This document shows, in pieces, positions 43,468-53,952 of a stretch of DNA of 64,000 bases. Within the stretch, counting starts at the first letter, position 1; each line of letters begins with the position of its first letter. Both the position numbers and the translations under genes were made by a program. The notes below the pieces were generated by a model. The model was not told the origin of the DNA and searched no databases. It worked only from the letters and a program-made list of their open reading frames with translations. Where the stretch lies: positions 157,205,768 to 157,269,767 of the forward strand of contig OX352773.1 in NCBI GenBank assembly GCA_947095535.1, written 5' to 3'. Source of the stretch: Poecilobothrus nobilitatus. Its lineage: Eukaryota > Arthropoda > Insecta > Diptera > Dolichopodidae.

Positions 43468-44812
43468 TATATCCGTACGATAAGGATCGGGTATATTAAA
43501 ATTGCTACTCCATTTGTAACACCTCCAAATAAGCTAGCTAGATATACCTTCAAAGGTATGGATCGGATCAGAAAAAATTCTAAGTCGATTAAGCTTTGTC
43601 AGTTCGTCCGTCCGCCTGTCCGTCAGCAAGACTTAACCGAACACCTAACTTTTAGATCCCCACATTTTTTTTTGAAATAGAGCCATGAAATTTTAACTGC
43701 TGATAGATATAATAAAAATATTAAATTTATTTTTAACAACTTTTTTCCGTAGCCCCACCCCTTACGGAGCTACAGCCCCCAAAAATCTAAAAGCTCTATA
43801 TTTAAATTGTTATAACACAAGTTATATAAGGTATATCTTCAATGTGAAAACACCAATACTGCTTTCATTAGCTTTAAAAATATATATACAATAAATATAT
43901 ACTTGTGGAATACGGTGTCTTGATTTACGGTTATGCGAAACTTAAATTTTGCAAAATCTTGACTCCTTTTATCTTCCAAAAGGTTCAAGTTAGAAACTTG
44001 AAATTTTGAGAGAAGTTAGGCCTTTGAAAATAAGTATGAGTCATTTCAGAAAATATTATTGTATCGCCCCCCGTTTCGTATCTGTATGGGGTCAAAAACT
44101 GAAAAATTCGTTATTTCTAAACACGTGTAACTTAAGCACCTGTACAAATTTTTTTTCGGCAAGACATAAAAATTGAAGCTCCAGTAATATATTTTTACGT
44201 GTGTTAACGGTTTTTCTTAGTTGTATAAGGTTCCGGACTTACAGAAAAGTCGTATTTTCACATTTTTTCATATTACTAAAAAACTTCTTAAATTTTCAAA
44301 GTTTTGTGCAAGCCACAATTCTAAACAGTTTGTATTGTCTTTTGGAAATGTGCGCTTTTAAAAACCGTTGGTTTACATTTAAATAAATAAAAATATATAA
44401 AGGTTGCATGAAGAATTTATATTTATATGATACATACTTATATAACTCATATTTATTTACAAATCGTATATGTCACTGATGAATGAATAATATACAATAC
44501 ATATGCATAGTATAAATCATTATACATTTACCGCTTAGTATTAAATGGTACTAAAGCAAATGTGGAAAACTTTTGGATTGATAATCGTTATGTGGAGGGT
44601 TAGAATCTGATTTTGAAGAATGTATAAACATATAGTTTGAATATATGTACAACCCACAGTTCTAGATATTATTAAATTCACCCAAATTATTTTAAAATAC
44701 TAAAAAATTAAAAAAATAATATTATAAGCAGAGTGACAGGCTATGAAAATACTAATGGTTCGTACGGGTATCTAAGAGTTAACAAAGGCAACTATATTCT
44801 TCCTCGTTTTTT
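43468..44812 (+). mobile_element. Family B repeat with family A 3' sequence embedded (chimera)
   Basis: It starts with the hairpin TATATCCGTACGATAAGGAT then CGGGTATA. TACTCCATTTGTAACACCTC, AAAGGTATGGATCGGATCAG and the GTCC block (about 43603-43625) follow. The B-type module continues to about 44120. From there to about 44380 the sequence follows the family A 3' end (TTCGGCAAGACATAAAAATT, CTAAACAGTTTGTATTG, GGAAATGTGCGC, AAAACCGTTGGTTTACATT). It then returns to the B distal part (TAAATAAATAAAAATATATA, GGTTGCATGAAGAATTT) and ends GGTATCTAAGAGTTAACAAA...TTCTTCCTCG. The A segment lacks its final CTACCTTGTT. Confidence 0.75.
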
Positions 44813-45534
44813 ATAAACACACTCAGCAGGATTTAAATAAAGTTTTTATTTTTATTGTAAGGGATAAACTGAAAAACAAAATTAAAACCCTTCATAATTT
44901 AAAAAAGAAAAATAACTATGGTTATTTTTTTGTATTACCTTGAAAATAATGATGTTTTATTTATTTTTCATTTTATATTCATAATTTAAATGCTGTAAGG
45001 GATTATCTCAGGTTCACCACATGGTACAGTAATTAACACAAAATAACAAAAAACTAAAATAAAATAAAAAAACCCAGATTTAATTAACAGGTAAAGTCCA
45101 CAAGAAAATAAAAATGGTGAATGATCCTTTAGATTTTAGAAGATTATGACTGTTTTGAGATTTAAAATTTTTTTTTTGGGAAATTTGATTTTGAAGTGGA
45201 AATTATTATAGCATTCCCTTATTAAAAAATTAATTAAAATTTTTAAAGAACTTATGTAATCCCTAGAAACATTTTAAAATTGTAAACATATACATTTAGT
45301 TTTTCAAAAACTAAATTATGAATAGCATGATATTTGCCTTCTTTAATAAATCTCCACCATATATCTTAAGCTTTAAGATCATGTTTCAGATTCTTTACTC
45401 ATACCTAAATATACCTACAATCTCTAGATATCTGCAAATATTATTTAAAAATGTGTGTTGATCAAAAATAGGCACAAGTACTGTTTTTAGTGTACTAATT
45501 TTTGAATAGAGGACGGTTGCTGTAATTTTCTTTT
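44813..45534. other. AT-rich spacer
   Basis: No gene or repeat is recognised. Confidence 0.6.
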
Positions 45535-45868
45535 TTCTTAATTTTCCTAAGAAATGTGGAAATATTTCAAAAACACCAAGAATACTTCCGCAATCCCCTT
45601 GGTAGTCATATTCTTACCGACTAAATCCCAATTCCTTACCCTTTAGCCAATACAATGTCATAAAACTTATAATGCAGTATATTGGATAGAGTACGGATAG
45701 GAGAGAATGTAAGGGAACAATGAATCCGCTTATTATAGACGAAGTCATCAACAGTTATAGCATATACTCGTAGTAGTATGTAGCACTATCATGAATAAGG
45801 TAATAATTGAAGGTAGGTCCACAGTCATTGTAGCAGATGTTATTATTATTATTATTATTGCACATTAG
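45535..45868 (-). mobile_element. Family F repeat, degraded copy 3
   Basis: On the plus strand it shows CACCAAGAATACTTCCGC, TTGGTAGTCATATTCTTACC, TTTAGCCAATACAATG, GCAGTATATTGGATAGAG, AACAATGAATCCGCTTATTA and an ATT array at about 45840-45860. It matches copy 1 in order but with many substitutions, and the shared reading frame is broken. Confidence 0.6.
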
Positions 45869-46153
45869 GTTTAAATTGAAATTATTAATTTAGTTTTATT
45901 TAGTTTTATTAACATTAATTTAAAACTTATAAGTTAATGCTTCTACGCAATTACAATCTATATAATGTAGCTACATTCATTTCAAAATTGAGGAGTGCAA
46001 TTTTTGAACAGAAGGAGATATTTCCATTTTCCAATTTTTTACTTTTTATTGTTGAAAACGATTTCACATGTAAATTCGATTTGTCTGTCTCAATACTGCT
46101 CAAAAATAATTATTTCAAGTAGAAAATTACCTTTAAAAATAGATATTTTGATC

Positions 46154-46208
46154 AAAAAGAGATATTTCCAACAAAATATTTTGGATTATATTGGAAATAT
46201 CTCTTTTT
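46154..46208. repeat. Subterminal hairpin of the 46-48 kb transposon
   Basis: AAAAAGAGATATTTCCAA and its exact reverse complement are separated by 19 bases. The core GAGATATTTCC is the same motif found near both ends of the element, so it is a candidate protein-binding site for its transposase. Confidence 0.7.
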
Positions 46209-46398
46209 GCACAAAATTTTAGTTTGAAAAATTATTTTTCCTTAGGAAATAATTCCTTTTGATGAAAACTTACCGAGAGTTTTTAATTTATTTGTATCTA
46301 GTAGATTATAATATTATATTACATTAACAGATGTTGGGATGTAGGATTTGATATATATATATATAATAACGAGGCTAATATCATCGAAAGAGGCTCAT

Positions 46399-47941
46399 AG
46401 AAAAGGTAAGCTTACATCAAGGGGTATTCCAAAAAAGAGAAAAATGTCGTGCTCATATAATATACTTAACAGAAAGAATAAAGCTATAATTGTTTGTAAA
46501 GAGTTTTTTAAACAAACTATTTCTATTACTAATAAACGTTTACTAACAATAAATAAGACAATTTTTGCTGGAGAAATTCCACGGGTAAATAGAGGCGACG
46601 ACAGAAAATCGCATAAAAACGAAAATAAAAGAAATAGTTTCCAAACTTATCTAAAAAGTCTTCCAGCTAAAGAAAGTCATTATCATAGAAGTAAAAACAA
46701 AAGAATTTATTTATCACCTGAGCTGAATGCTGCTACTTTGTGGCGTTTTTATAATGAGTTTGTTTCTGAAAATTAAAATTTCACGTACCATGTTTTATAA
46801 GATATTTTTACATGAATTTAATATCAGTTTTTCAACACCTGCGTCTGATGTTTGTAATGTGTGCACACTTTGGAGATACAAGATAAAAATGAATCCGATT
46901 TAATAAAAAACAAAGATTAATAGTTGAAAAAAGAATACGCAATGCATTGCACGTGCTAATGCATTTTTCGAACATCTAAAATTATTACAAGAATATAGTA
47001 TGTCTTTTTGTTGCAAGTACATCGCTACCAAAAACAAGCATTCAGGATGCATTTTATTCTCGTCAAGTTAGCTTTTATAATTTTAATATAGTTAACTTGA
47101 AATCTACTGAACCAACCTTTTATACATGGGACAAAACGCAGGCTAATAGAGGGGCTGTATAAATTGGTTCTGCTGTATACTCATTCTTGAATAGATTGAG
47201 TATGTCTTCTGTAATAACAACGCTTCGTTTCGTTTGCGATGGATGTGGCGGTCAAAACAAGAACAGCCACATTCTGCATTTGTTGACATATTGGTTGCAA
47301 AATAATTCTCCTACACATGTAACTGAAATAAAACTTTTTTTCCCAGTTAGAGGACACAGTTTTCTCCCTGCAGATAGGGTTTTCGGGAGATTAGAGAAAG
47401 ATATCAGAAAATTTCCGGTAATAACGAGAATGACCAAGTATCATGACATATTTAGAAAGCAAGGCAAGTCATGGTACTTGATCACGATTGGTATTTATAT
47501 GATATTAAAAAATTAGTTAATTCTTATAACAAATTAGCCGGGTTAAAAAAATTAAAAGAATAATAATAAAAAAAATAAAACATATCAAAAAAAATTATTT
47601 AGACTGAAATAAAAGCATTAGAAACATATATAAATTTGAGTCAGAAAATGTGGATTTTAAGTCAATACTTAAAAAGGGTAAGAGACACCCATTAAGTTTA
47701 TATCAAATCAAACTTGATGAGCACGCATTAAGTTCTAAAATAAAGAACGACGTCGAGAAACTATTAAAAAAAACAATTTGGTGATGAGTGGTCAGAATTA
47801 CCTAAATTATTTTGGTATAAAAATATATTAAACATGTCCAACAATATTCTACAACCTGAAAAAGAAATCGATCCACATGATTGTGAAGATGATGATATCT
47901 GTATTTGTCTTGCATTCGATGTTGGTGATATACGATTATAA
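46399..47941 (+). pseudogene. DUF7869-type transposon protein, broken by stops and frameshifts
   Basis: A protein can be followed through several frames. An open block at 46399-46776 has KKRKMSCSYNILNRKNK, VCKEFFKQTISITNKRLL and LPAKESHYHRSKNKRIYLSP. It stops, then resumes with KISRTMFYKIFLHEFNISFS and a cysteine pair (DVCNVC) at about 46777-46868. A damaged stretch follows, with HLKLLQEYS and LPKTSIQDAFYSRQ. Next are VNLKSTEPTFYTWDKTQANR and the block FVCDGCGGQNKNSH, PVRGHSFLPADRVFGRLEK (47187-47460). After a frameshift come VLDHDWYLYDIKKLVNSY, then ILKKGKRHPLSLYQIKLD and DEWSELPKLFWYKN, with a stop at 47941. The CDGCGGQNKN and PVRGHSFLPADRVFG motifs are those I associate with the DUF7869 family, abundant in insect genomes and probably an RNase H-fold transposase. 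The N-terminal zinc-finger part and the first acidic region are missing or damaged. The ATG at 46348 is only the first in frame, not the true start. Confidence 0.75.
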
Positions 47942-48425
47942 TATTTTTTAATTTTTTTTTTAACTTTTTCTAAATTTGACTTTATTAATACAAAATGAAT
48001 TCTTCTATACTTTTAATTTTTTAATAAAAATAAAAATTTTGTTTTAAATTTATTGAGACAACATTGTTTAATTTGAATACGTTTTTGCTGTTATATCAGA
48101 TAAATTTTTCTTTTAACAATATTAATCAAATAGAGATATTTCCCAAGTGGTTCCAAACAAAAAGGCATATTTTTCGATAATCTGATCAAAACGCGTTATT
48201 TCCAAATTTCATTTTCAAATAATATCGTTCTTGTTAAACGAAAAAAATATTTAAAAATACTACTTAATTGTATATACTACTACTTAGGGTAACGTGCTCA
48301 TATTTTAACTACAAAAAAAAAAGGAAATCTGAATTGACTATGCCTGCTGACATTTTACTTTTTCCGCTTTTCTGAAAATGTTGTTAAAGTGGAAATATAT
48401 TCTTTTGAACAAACACTCCTCAATT

Positions 48426-49271
48426 ATTGATGATTCTATCAAATTTTTTGCTTAAGGAAAGGATCTAATAACTATAATTTCAATTTTAGGCTATGGGATG
48501 TTTTACGATTTTTAATTTATATTTTGTTTTCTATTAGTTTTAGGAGTTTTTAATATTATTATTTTAAAAAAACAAAATTGGAAATGCCGTACATCTAGTT
48601 ACAAAACTTTTGCAGCGTTTAAGCTAAAGCTGTACAATTTTAATCATCGATTAATTTCGAAAAAAATAATGGTTGTAGAAAAACATTTTTATGCAATTTC
48701 ATCCGTTACGCTCAAAGTTCGAAAAACCTATATTATAAAAAAGGTTTGTATCTCAGATTCTGCTGAATATTTTTTAAACGTCACACCATATCTAAACGTC
48801 AAACTAAAGGAAATTTTTTTCAACTAGCAGAACTACCCGACATTTTATGTGTTTTTTTTCAAATATTTGGTTTATTTTTATATGGAAAAAAAATTGTATC
48901 CTATCATTTTTATTTATAGGTTAAAATTTTAAGCTAAAAGTAAAAACTTAAAAAGTTTGGTTTGGTATAAAAAAATATCTTTATATCCATGGAAATAACA
49001 CAAAAACTACGCATTTTTTTTTGATTTCATCTAAAGAGATTTTCATAAAAATTTATACAATTGTTCGAATTTTAATTTCAAAAGTTTAAAATTACTATAG
49101 ATTTTTTAGCATATTATAAAAATTGACTTTGATGCAATTTAAAATATCTGAATCTGATTAAAAATTTCATAGATATTATGTGAATAGTTCAACAGTTTTG
49201 TGCCAAAGAAATTATTCATTTGAATAGTTTAAATTGAATCTTGATTATTTAATTCGAAAATTTGGTTTCCC
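48426..49271. repeat. Spacer with an old family A-like relic at about 48560-48850
   Basis: Near 48600 the order AAAACTTTTGCAGCGTTTAAG, TTGTAGAAAAACATTTTTATG and TCATCCGTTACGCTCAAAG, then AGGTTTGTATCTCAGATTCT, follows the 5' third of family A in a heavily mutated form. Other parts of the interval show nothing. Confidence 0.4.
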
Positions 49272-50717
49272 TTTTTACCGACCGTATACAAATTATGTTA
49301 ATGTATAGGTATTGTTTTCATACTAAAAATTTGTAACCGAGATTTTGGCAAATATGCACTACTCTGGTGTGGAGAAGGTTGCAAAAATTTTTTTAGAATG
49401 ATGTCTGGCTGTGTGCAAGTATATGTGTGTATGTGTGTGTGTAGGTGCGTGTGTGTCTGGGTGCGTATGTCTGTGGGCACGTGTACAGCTTAAACGACTG
49501 AGCGGAATTTTTTGCAATTTCATATTTAAGGTTTAGACATAAATATCTGGGATTGATAAGCTTTTGGAGCAAATCGGACAACCACAAGTGGTAGTTTACT
49601 AGTGTACTTTTTAAGTTTTTAGAAATATTTCGTAACAGAAAATTTTATGAGAAAAATTATTAAGAAAAAGTTGTTACACAAGTAAAAAGCAACAACTTTG
49701 CCATAGAACATTTTTTGATCCGACTAAATTTAACTTTTATTTAATTTTTTTATATAATTAAGTCCAAATTTCATACATAACACGCCATATGAATTTATAT
49801 GAACAATTTTTTTTTGTTTTTATTTTTATATCTTTAAAAATGTATATATGTACATACTTATGTCTATGCATGTTATTCTTTTATGACAAAAGAATAACAA
49901 AAGTAAAATTTAAAATTTAATTAAACGGTAAAATTTTTTTTAGCAGATTCAATATTAATCTTATGTTTATTAACAGCTTTTTATTAACTTGGTTGGGTAA
50001 AGGATGGAATCTTAGAAGCCATTTTAAACACACTTCCCGTTGAGCTAGAGACTTTATTTTCTATAAAAAATAAAAAACTATATTGTTACAATCGAGATTT
50101 CTTTGAAAAAGTTTATTTCAATATGTCAAATATATATATAAATATAAGTATACATAAGTTTTAAAGTCTGTGAAATTAATATAAAAGCTGGAGGCAAAAT
50201 TTAAAAATATAAGTTTATAGTTATGCGTTTGTTGCCTTCAGCTTTTATTTTAATTTCACAGACTTTAAAACTTATATATACTTATATCTATATATATATT
50301 TGACATATTGAAATAAACTTTTTCAAAGAAATTTCGATTGTAACAATATAGTTTAGAAAATTACTGAAAAATTTGCTATTAAAAATTCTACTTTTTAGTT
50401 CAAAAAAGCTGTTTTTTTAAAAAATTTTTTGTATTTGTTTACAGTTTTTATTATTTTTTACTTCTAATATTTTTGACTGAAAAAAAAATCATGTACATTA
50501 CATATTAATGTAAATGGATGTATGAATGAATGCTAAGCAATGAATAGTTTTACGATTTCATTGCTTATTATTGTTATTGAGTAAAACAAAATGTTGTTAA
50601 ATTATTAGAACTTATTTTGCTTTGATATAAATTATTATGTAAAAAATCTATAAATTTTGGCATTGTACTTTTCGTGTGGTGGCGGTCGGTCCTGTGGTGG
50701 AGGTAGCTGATTTTTTT
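49272..50717 (-). mobile_element. Family D repeat, split by a hairpin insertion
   Basis: In reverse it has both D ends: TTTTTACCGACCGTATAC at 49273 and GTGGTGGCGGTCGGTCCTGT with GGAGGTAGCTGATT at 50678-50712. A GT/TG microsatellite at about 49419-49460 corresponds to the CA tract of the other copies. Landmarks CCACAAGTGGTAGTTTAC, TTTTTGATCCGACTAAATTT and GTTTACAGTTTTTATTAT are present. Relative to the copy at 62128 it carries extra DNA from about 49970 to 50420, including the inverted-repeat element at 50078-50351. The ORFs at 49298-49587 are translations of the microsatellite. Confidence 0.75.
50078..50351. mobile_element. Hairpin (foldback) element, 119-bp arms
   Basis: The left arm (50078-50196) starts CTATATTGTTACAATCGAGA and ends AAGCTGGAGGCA. 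The right arm (50233-50351) is its reverse complement with only scattered mismatches. The spacer is 36 bases. Nothing is encoded. It lies inside the family D copy and is missing from the D copies at 32.8 and 62.1 kb, so it is a separate, later insertion or an inverted duplication. Confidence 0.85.
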
Positions 50718-51499
50718 AATTTCAAATTCAAAAAATTAACTTCAAAAAAGATAGTATATGATTTACTGTTATTTAAAAGAAGCAACCATTTTTATAAAAT
50801 ATATAGAAGGTTATTTAAAAGAGCTAAGATTTAAGAAAAGATTATTATGAAACTTAAAAAACACATTTTATATTTGTAAAACAATTTAAAATAAAAATTG
50901 GTCATTTATGTCTTTATTGGATTTTATAATATTTACTTATCGTTACAACTGTAACAGTTCGTAAAAAATTATTACAGTCATTTGAACTGAAAACTAAAAG
51001 AAAAGAAGATTATATTAAAAAAAAAAAATAAATAAATTAATGTCATTTGTCATTTTGTAATAGGTACCTATTTCGTAATATTTTTTTTATATTTTCCTCT
51101 ATTTTAAGGACATTTTAACTTACTTAATTCATAAATGGGCTCAAGAAATGACTGCTATTTGTGTTAAACATGATTTTCTTTTTCTGAAAGTTAATATAAT
51201 TACGGCTATTTTCTTTGTTTTGCGACAAGCATAATATGTTATATTAATTCAACACATCTGTTAGAGATATAATGACTTTTCCTTGATATAAAGGTTCGAA
51301 AAGGAAGTAATACATGTTGTAAAAAATGAAACGGAAACGTGTCAAATTTAAAAAAGAAAAAATATATTAAAATCATTTAAAAATGAAATTTGATAATATG
51401 AATTTATGGTATTTGTGACCATGAACGAATTAATATAAAAATAATGTTTACCCAATTAATTTCAGTAGTAGGACTAAAAGGAAAGAATTTTCAAAAATA
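50718..51499. other. AT-rich spacer
   Basis: No gene or repeat is recognised. Confidence 0.6.
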
Positions 51500-52215
51500 T
51501 TTTCCAAAAATGTGTTAATATTTCGTCCATCCGTCCGTTTCTATACATAGTATCAAAGAACATAATATAATTTATTATAGAAGTCTCATCTCATATAAAT
51601 TTTAAAAATATTTTTTTTGATATGTGGATCATGATATGATGGCCCTCATAAGAAATTTTTTCTTTCTGATTTTGTTTTTATTTTGTTCTCTCTCATCACA
51701 TTAAATCGGCTCTTAAAATATATGTATATTATTTATACCATTAGGCATTAACCATTTAACATATAATAAAAAAAAGAAAAAAGTAAAATACAAAATTTTA
51801 AAGCGAATAAGAAAATGATCTTTTATTTTTTCTCCCGACCGTATGCATCAGATGAAGAAATTGAAAAAGTGTTCTGATGAGACTTCTTATAATTATATGT
51901 TCTTTGATAGTATGTTCTACATCTATTAAAAACAAATTAATGTTGTAGGAGAACTTTTTTTATGTACTGGCCCGTTACAGAGCAACAACCCCTCAAAGTT
52001 TTAAAACCCCAATTAAAAATTGTATATACATATATCTCAGATGCTCGAACATTATAGTCCCGTCAAAGGTTTTAAGGTTTTTTTTTATAATGTAGGGATT
52101 CGTTAAAATCAAAGAAATTATTGCTTTTCATTTTAACAAATGCATTCTTAAAACTATTATAAAATTTTGGTGCAAAAAATATTTGATACTGCCTTCTTCA
52201 TGCCTCATCCCTTGT
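51500..52215 (+). repeat. Old family A-like copy interrupted by an inverted-repeat insertion
   Basis: CCAAAAATGTGTTAATATTTCGT and CATCCGTCCGTTT at 51505-51540 match the start of family A. The continuation appears only from about 51935, with TAGGAGAACTTTTTTTATGT, GCCCGTTACAGAGCAACAAC, CCCCTCAAAGTTTTAAAACC and ATATATCTCAGATGCTCG. The intervening segment is bounded by inverted repeats at 51546-51590 and 51876-51914. Confidence 0.5.
51546..51914. mobile_element. Small inverted-repeat element inside the family A relic
   Basis: CATAGTATCAAAGAACATAA through GAAGTCTCATC on the left faces GATGAGACTTCTTATAATTA through CTTTGATAGTATG on the right. This is about 40 bp of imperfect inverted repeat enclosing about 285 bp of AT-rich sequence with no ORF. 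Confidence 0.65.
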
Positions 52216-52530
52216 TTTAACAAGTAGTACTAATGGTACAAAAAGACTTAATAATCTTACAGTTATAGAATTAGGTAGCAAAAGAATAAAACTTCTTTGA
52301 GTCCCACCCAACATCTTTTCAATCTATATTTTTATTAAGTAATCTTTGAATATGCACTGAAATATTACTTCAGAAATAAACAAATTTCAAATTTTTTTTC
52401 CAAATCATATTGCGAATCCTCATTCAAGGTAGTTATATAACAAAGTTCATTTTAAATTTTATAATGAGTTTGACTTTTATAATATCCTGTATTTAAAAAT
52501 AACTAATATTTATTTTTAACAATTATCATT

Positions 52531-52692
52531 CGTTTATTTTATTTTATTAAATAAAATAAACTTATTGGGCTCACCGCGTGTATATAAACACCGAAGGAAA
52601 AATATTCTTCGTCTCTTCACTGTTTTATTAAAACATAAAAAAATTCGGTGTTTATATATACGCAATAAACTCATAATAAAATAAAATAAACG
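52531..52692. repeat. Compact inverted-repeat element
   Basis: The outer CGTTTATTTTATTTTATTA is perfectly inverted at 52674-52692. An inner GCGTGTATATAAACACCGAA at about 52576 is inverted as TTCGGTGTTTATATATACGC at about 52644. The intervening TTATTGGGCTCACCGCG and CAATAAACTCATAATA are related but diverged. About 160 bp in all, it may be a small MITE. Confidence 0.65.
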
Positions 52693-53059
52693 TTAATTTG
52701 TAAAAGGGCAATATCCCGCGAAATACCATCTAAGATATATAATAATTGAAACAAATAGGACTTAATCGACGTGTATAAGATACAAATTCGGATTTATTTA
52801 CATTAAGTAAAAGATTATTGTAAACGCACCAGTTTGTTAAAATTTTGAAGGTGATTTTTCATAAGAATAATCTTTTTAAGGATTTCCATATCATCAGCGT
52901 TCAACATCAATCAAAAAAATTGTTTATATAGTAACTTGAAAAATGTTTTCTAAAGAAAAACAGCCATAACGAAAATATTGCAGCTTTATATTCGAAATAT
53001 AAAAGAATAAAACTATTGCCCATATTTGTTTTCTAAATTCCTTAATCTACAAAACCTAA

Positions 53060-53952
53060 GACAACTACATTGATTTGGAAGAAGCGATGAATGAAGATAT
53101 GCCACTACTAAACGATTGGATGAACATGCATAAACTAAAGGTTAACTTCAACAAAACTAAATTTATGCTCATAAAAGCCAAAACCACAAATTTCACAGAG
53201 ATATACAACACTCACAAGATTAAAACAACCAATAAATATAAATATTTAGGGGCAATTCTTGATGATGAAATAAATTGGAACCATCATTTTGAGGAACTGT
53301 TACCAAAACTAAGAAGAATTGCAAAAAATTAGAAAAAAGACTTCATTACAAATTACAAAGATCGGTATACCACGGCTTATTTCACAGTGTGCTCACATAT
53401 GGTATAGGAATATTGGGTAACACTTTTAATAAAAACATTGTAAAATTACAACGAATTCAAAATAAAGCAATAAAAAATTTATACAATCTTCCTAGTCGAC
53501 AATAAACGAAATGCACAAAAAATTTGAAATATTGAAAATAAAAGATAATATTGAATTATCACAAATTCTTCATATTCAAACACAATCAAATAATATAAAA
53601 ACGAACATAGAAATGTCAACAAACCAAGATATACACCAGTACAACACCATAAATTCTCATCATCTACGCTACCCTGCAACTTGGGTGAATTGGAATCAAT
53701 ACTAAACAGTAGCATGCGTGCATATAACATGTTACCATCTAATTTAAAATATTTAAATTGCCAATAATTAAAATGATCTCAGTAACTTTAGAAACTTAAC
53801 ACTAGTCTATATTCGCTTAATTTTGAAAAATTAAATTATAATATTGCACTTTATGGTAACTCTGTAACTAAAAAAATACCAAATTAATTAAATATACACT
53901 GAACGAGCTTAACAGCTCTTTTGAGAAATAAATAAATAAATAAATAAAATAA
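53060..53952 (+). pseudogene. 5'-truncated non-LTR retrotransposon: reverse transcriptase C-terminus and 3' tail
   Basis: The segment opens within a reverse transcriptase thumb region. It has LEEAMNEDMPLLNDWMNMHK, LKVNFNKTKFMLIKAK, KYKYLGAILDDEINWNHH and, after a stop at 53330, RLHYKLQRSVYHGLFHSVLT and YGIGILGN, IVKLQRIQNKAIKNLYNLPS. A frameshift leads to KKFEILKIKDNIELSQ and a C-terminal part around NSHHLRYPATWVNWN. The pattern of W.....L..N..KT, then YLG..ID..., then L.Y.....W matches Jockey/CR1-like LINEs. The 3' end GAGCTTAACAGCTCTTTTGA then (AAATA)-type repeats at about 53926-53952 is the expected tail. The poly-adenine-rich repeat and 5' truncation are typical of LINE insertions. Confidence 0.85.

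Larger units (their letters stand above)
45986..48425 (+). mobile_element. DNA transposon with terminal inverted repeats carrying a DUF7869-like gene
   Basis: The left end reads AATTGAGGAGTG at 45986-45997. The right end reads CACTCCTCAATT at 48414-48425, an exact 12-bp inverted pair that includes a palindromic AATT which may be the target duplication. The similarity extends inward with gaps: TTTTTGAACAGAAGGAGATA with TTTCC at the left against the inverse of GGAAATATATTCTTTTGAAC at the right. A GAGATATTTCC motif recurs below the ends, at 46015, 46159, 48133 and inverted at 46191-46205. The pair at 46154-46171 and 46191-46208 is a perfect 18-bp hairpin. The only gene is the broken DUF7869-like reading frame at 46399-47941. 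Total length is 2440 bp. It looks like a formerly autonomous element. Confidence 0.75.

Noticed and set aside
46348..46398. Start codon at 46348 as the true start of the DUF7869-like protein
   Set aside because: The first residues (IYIYII...) come from a TA microsatellite; family-like sequence begins only near 46399 and the true N-terminus is missing.
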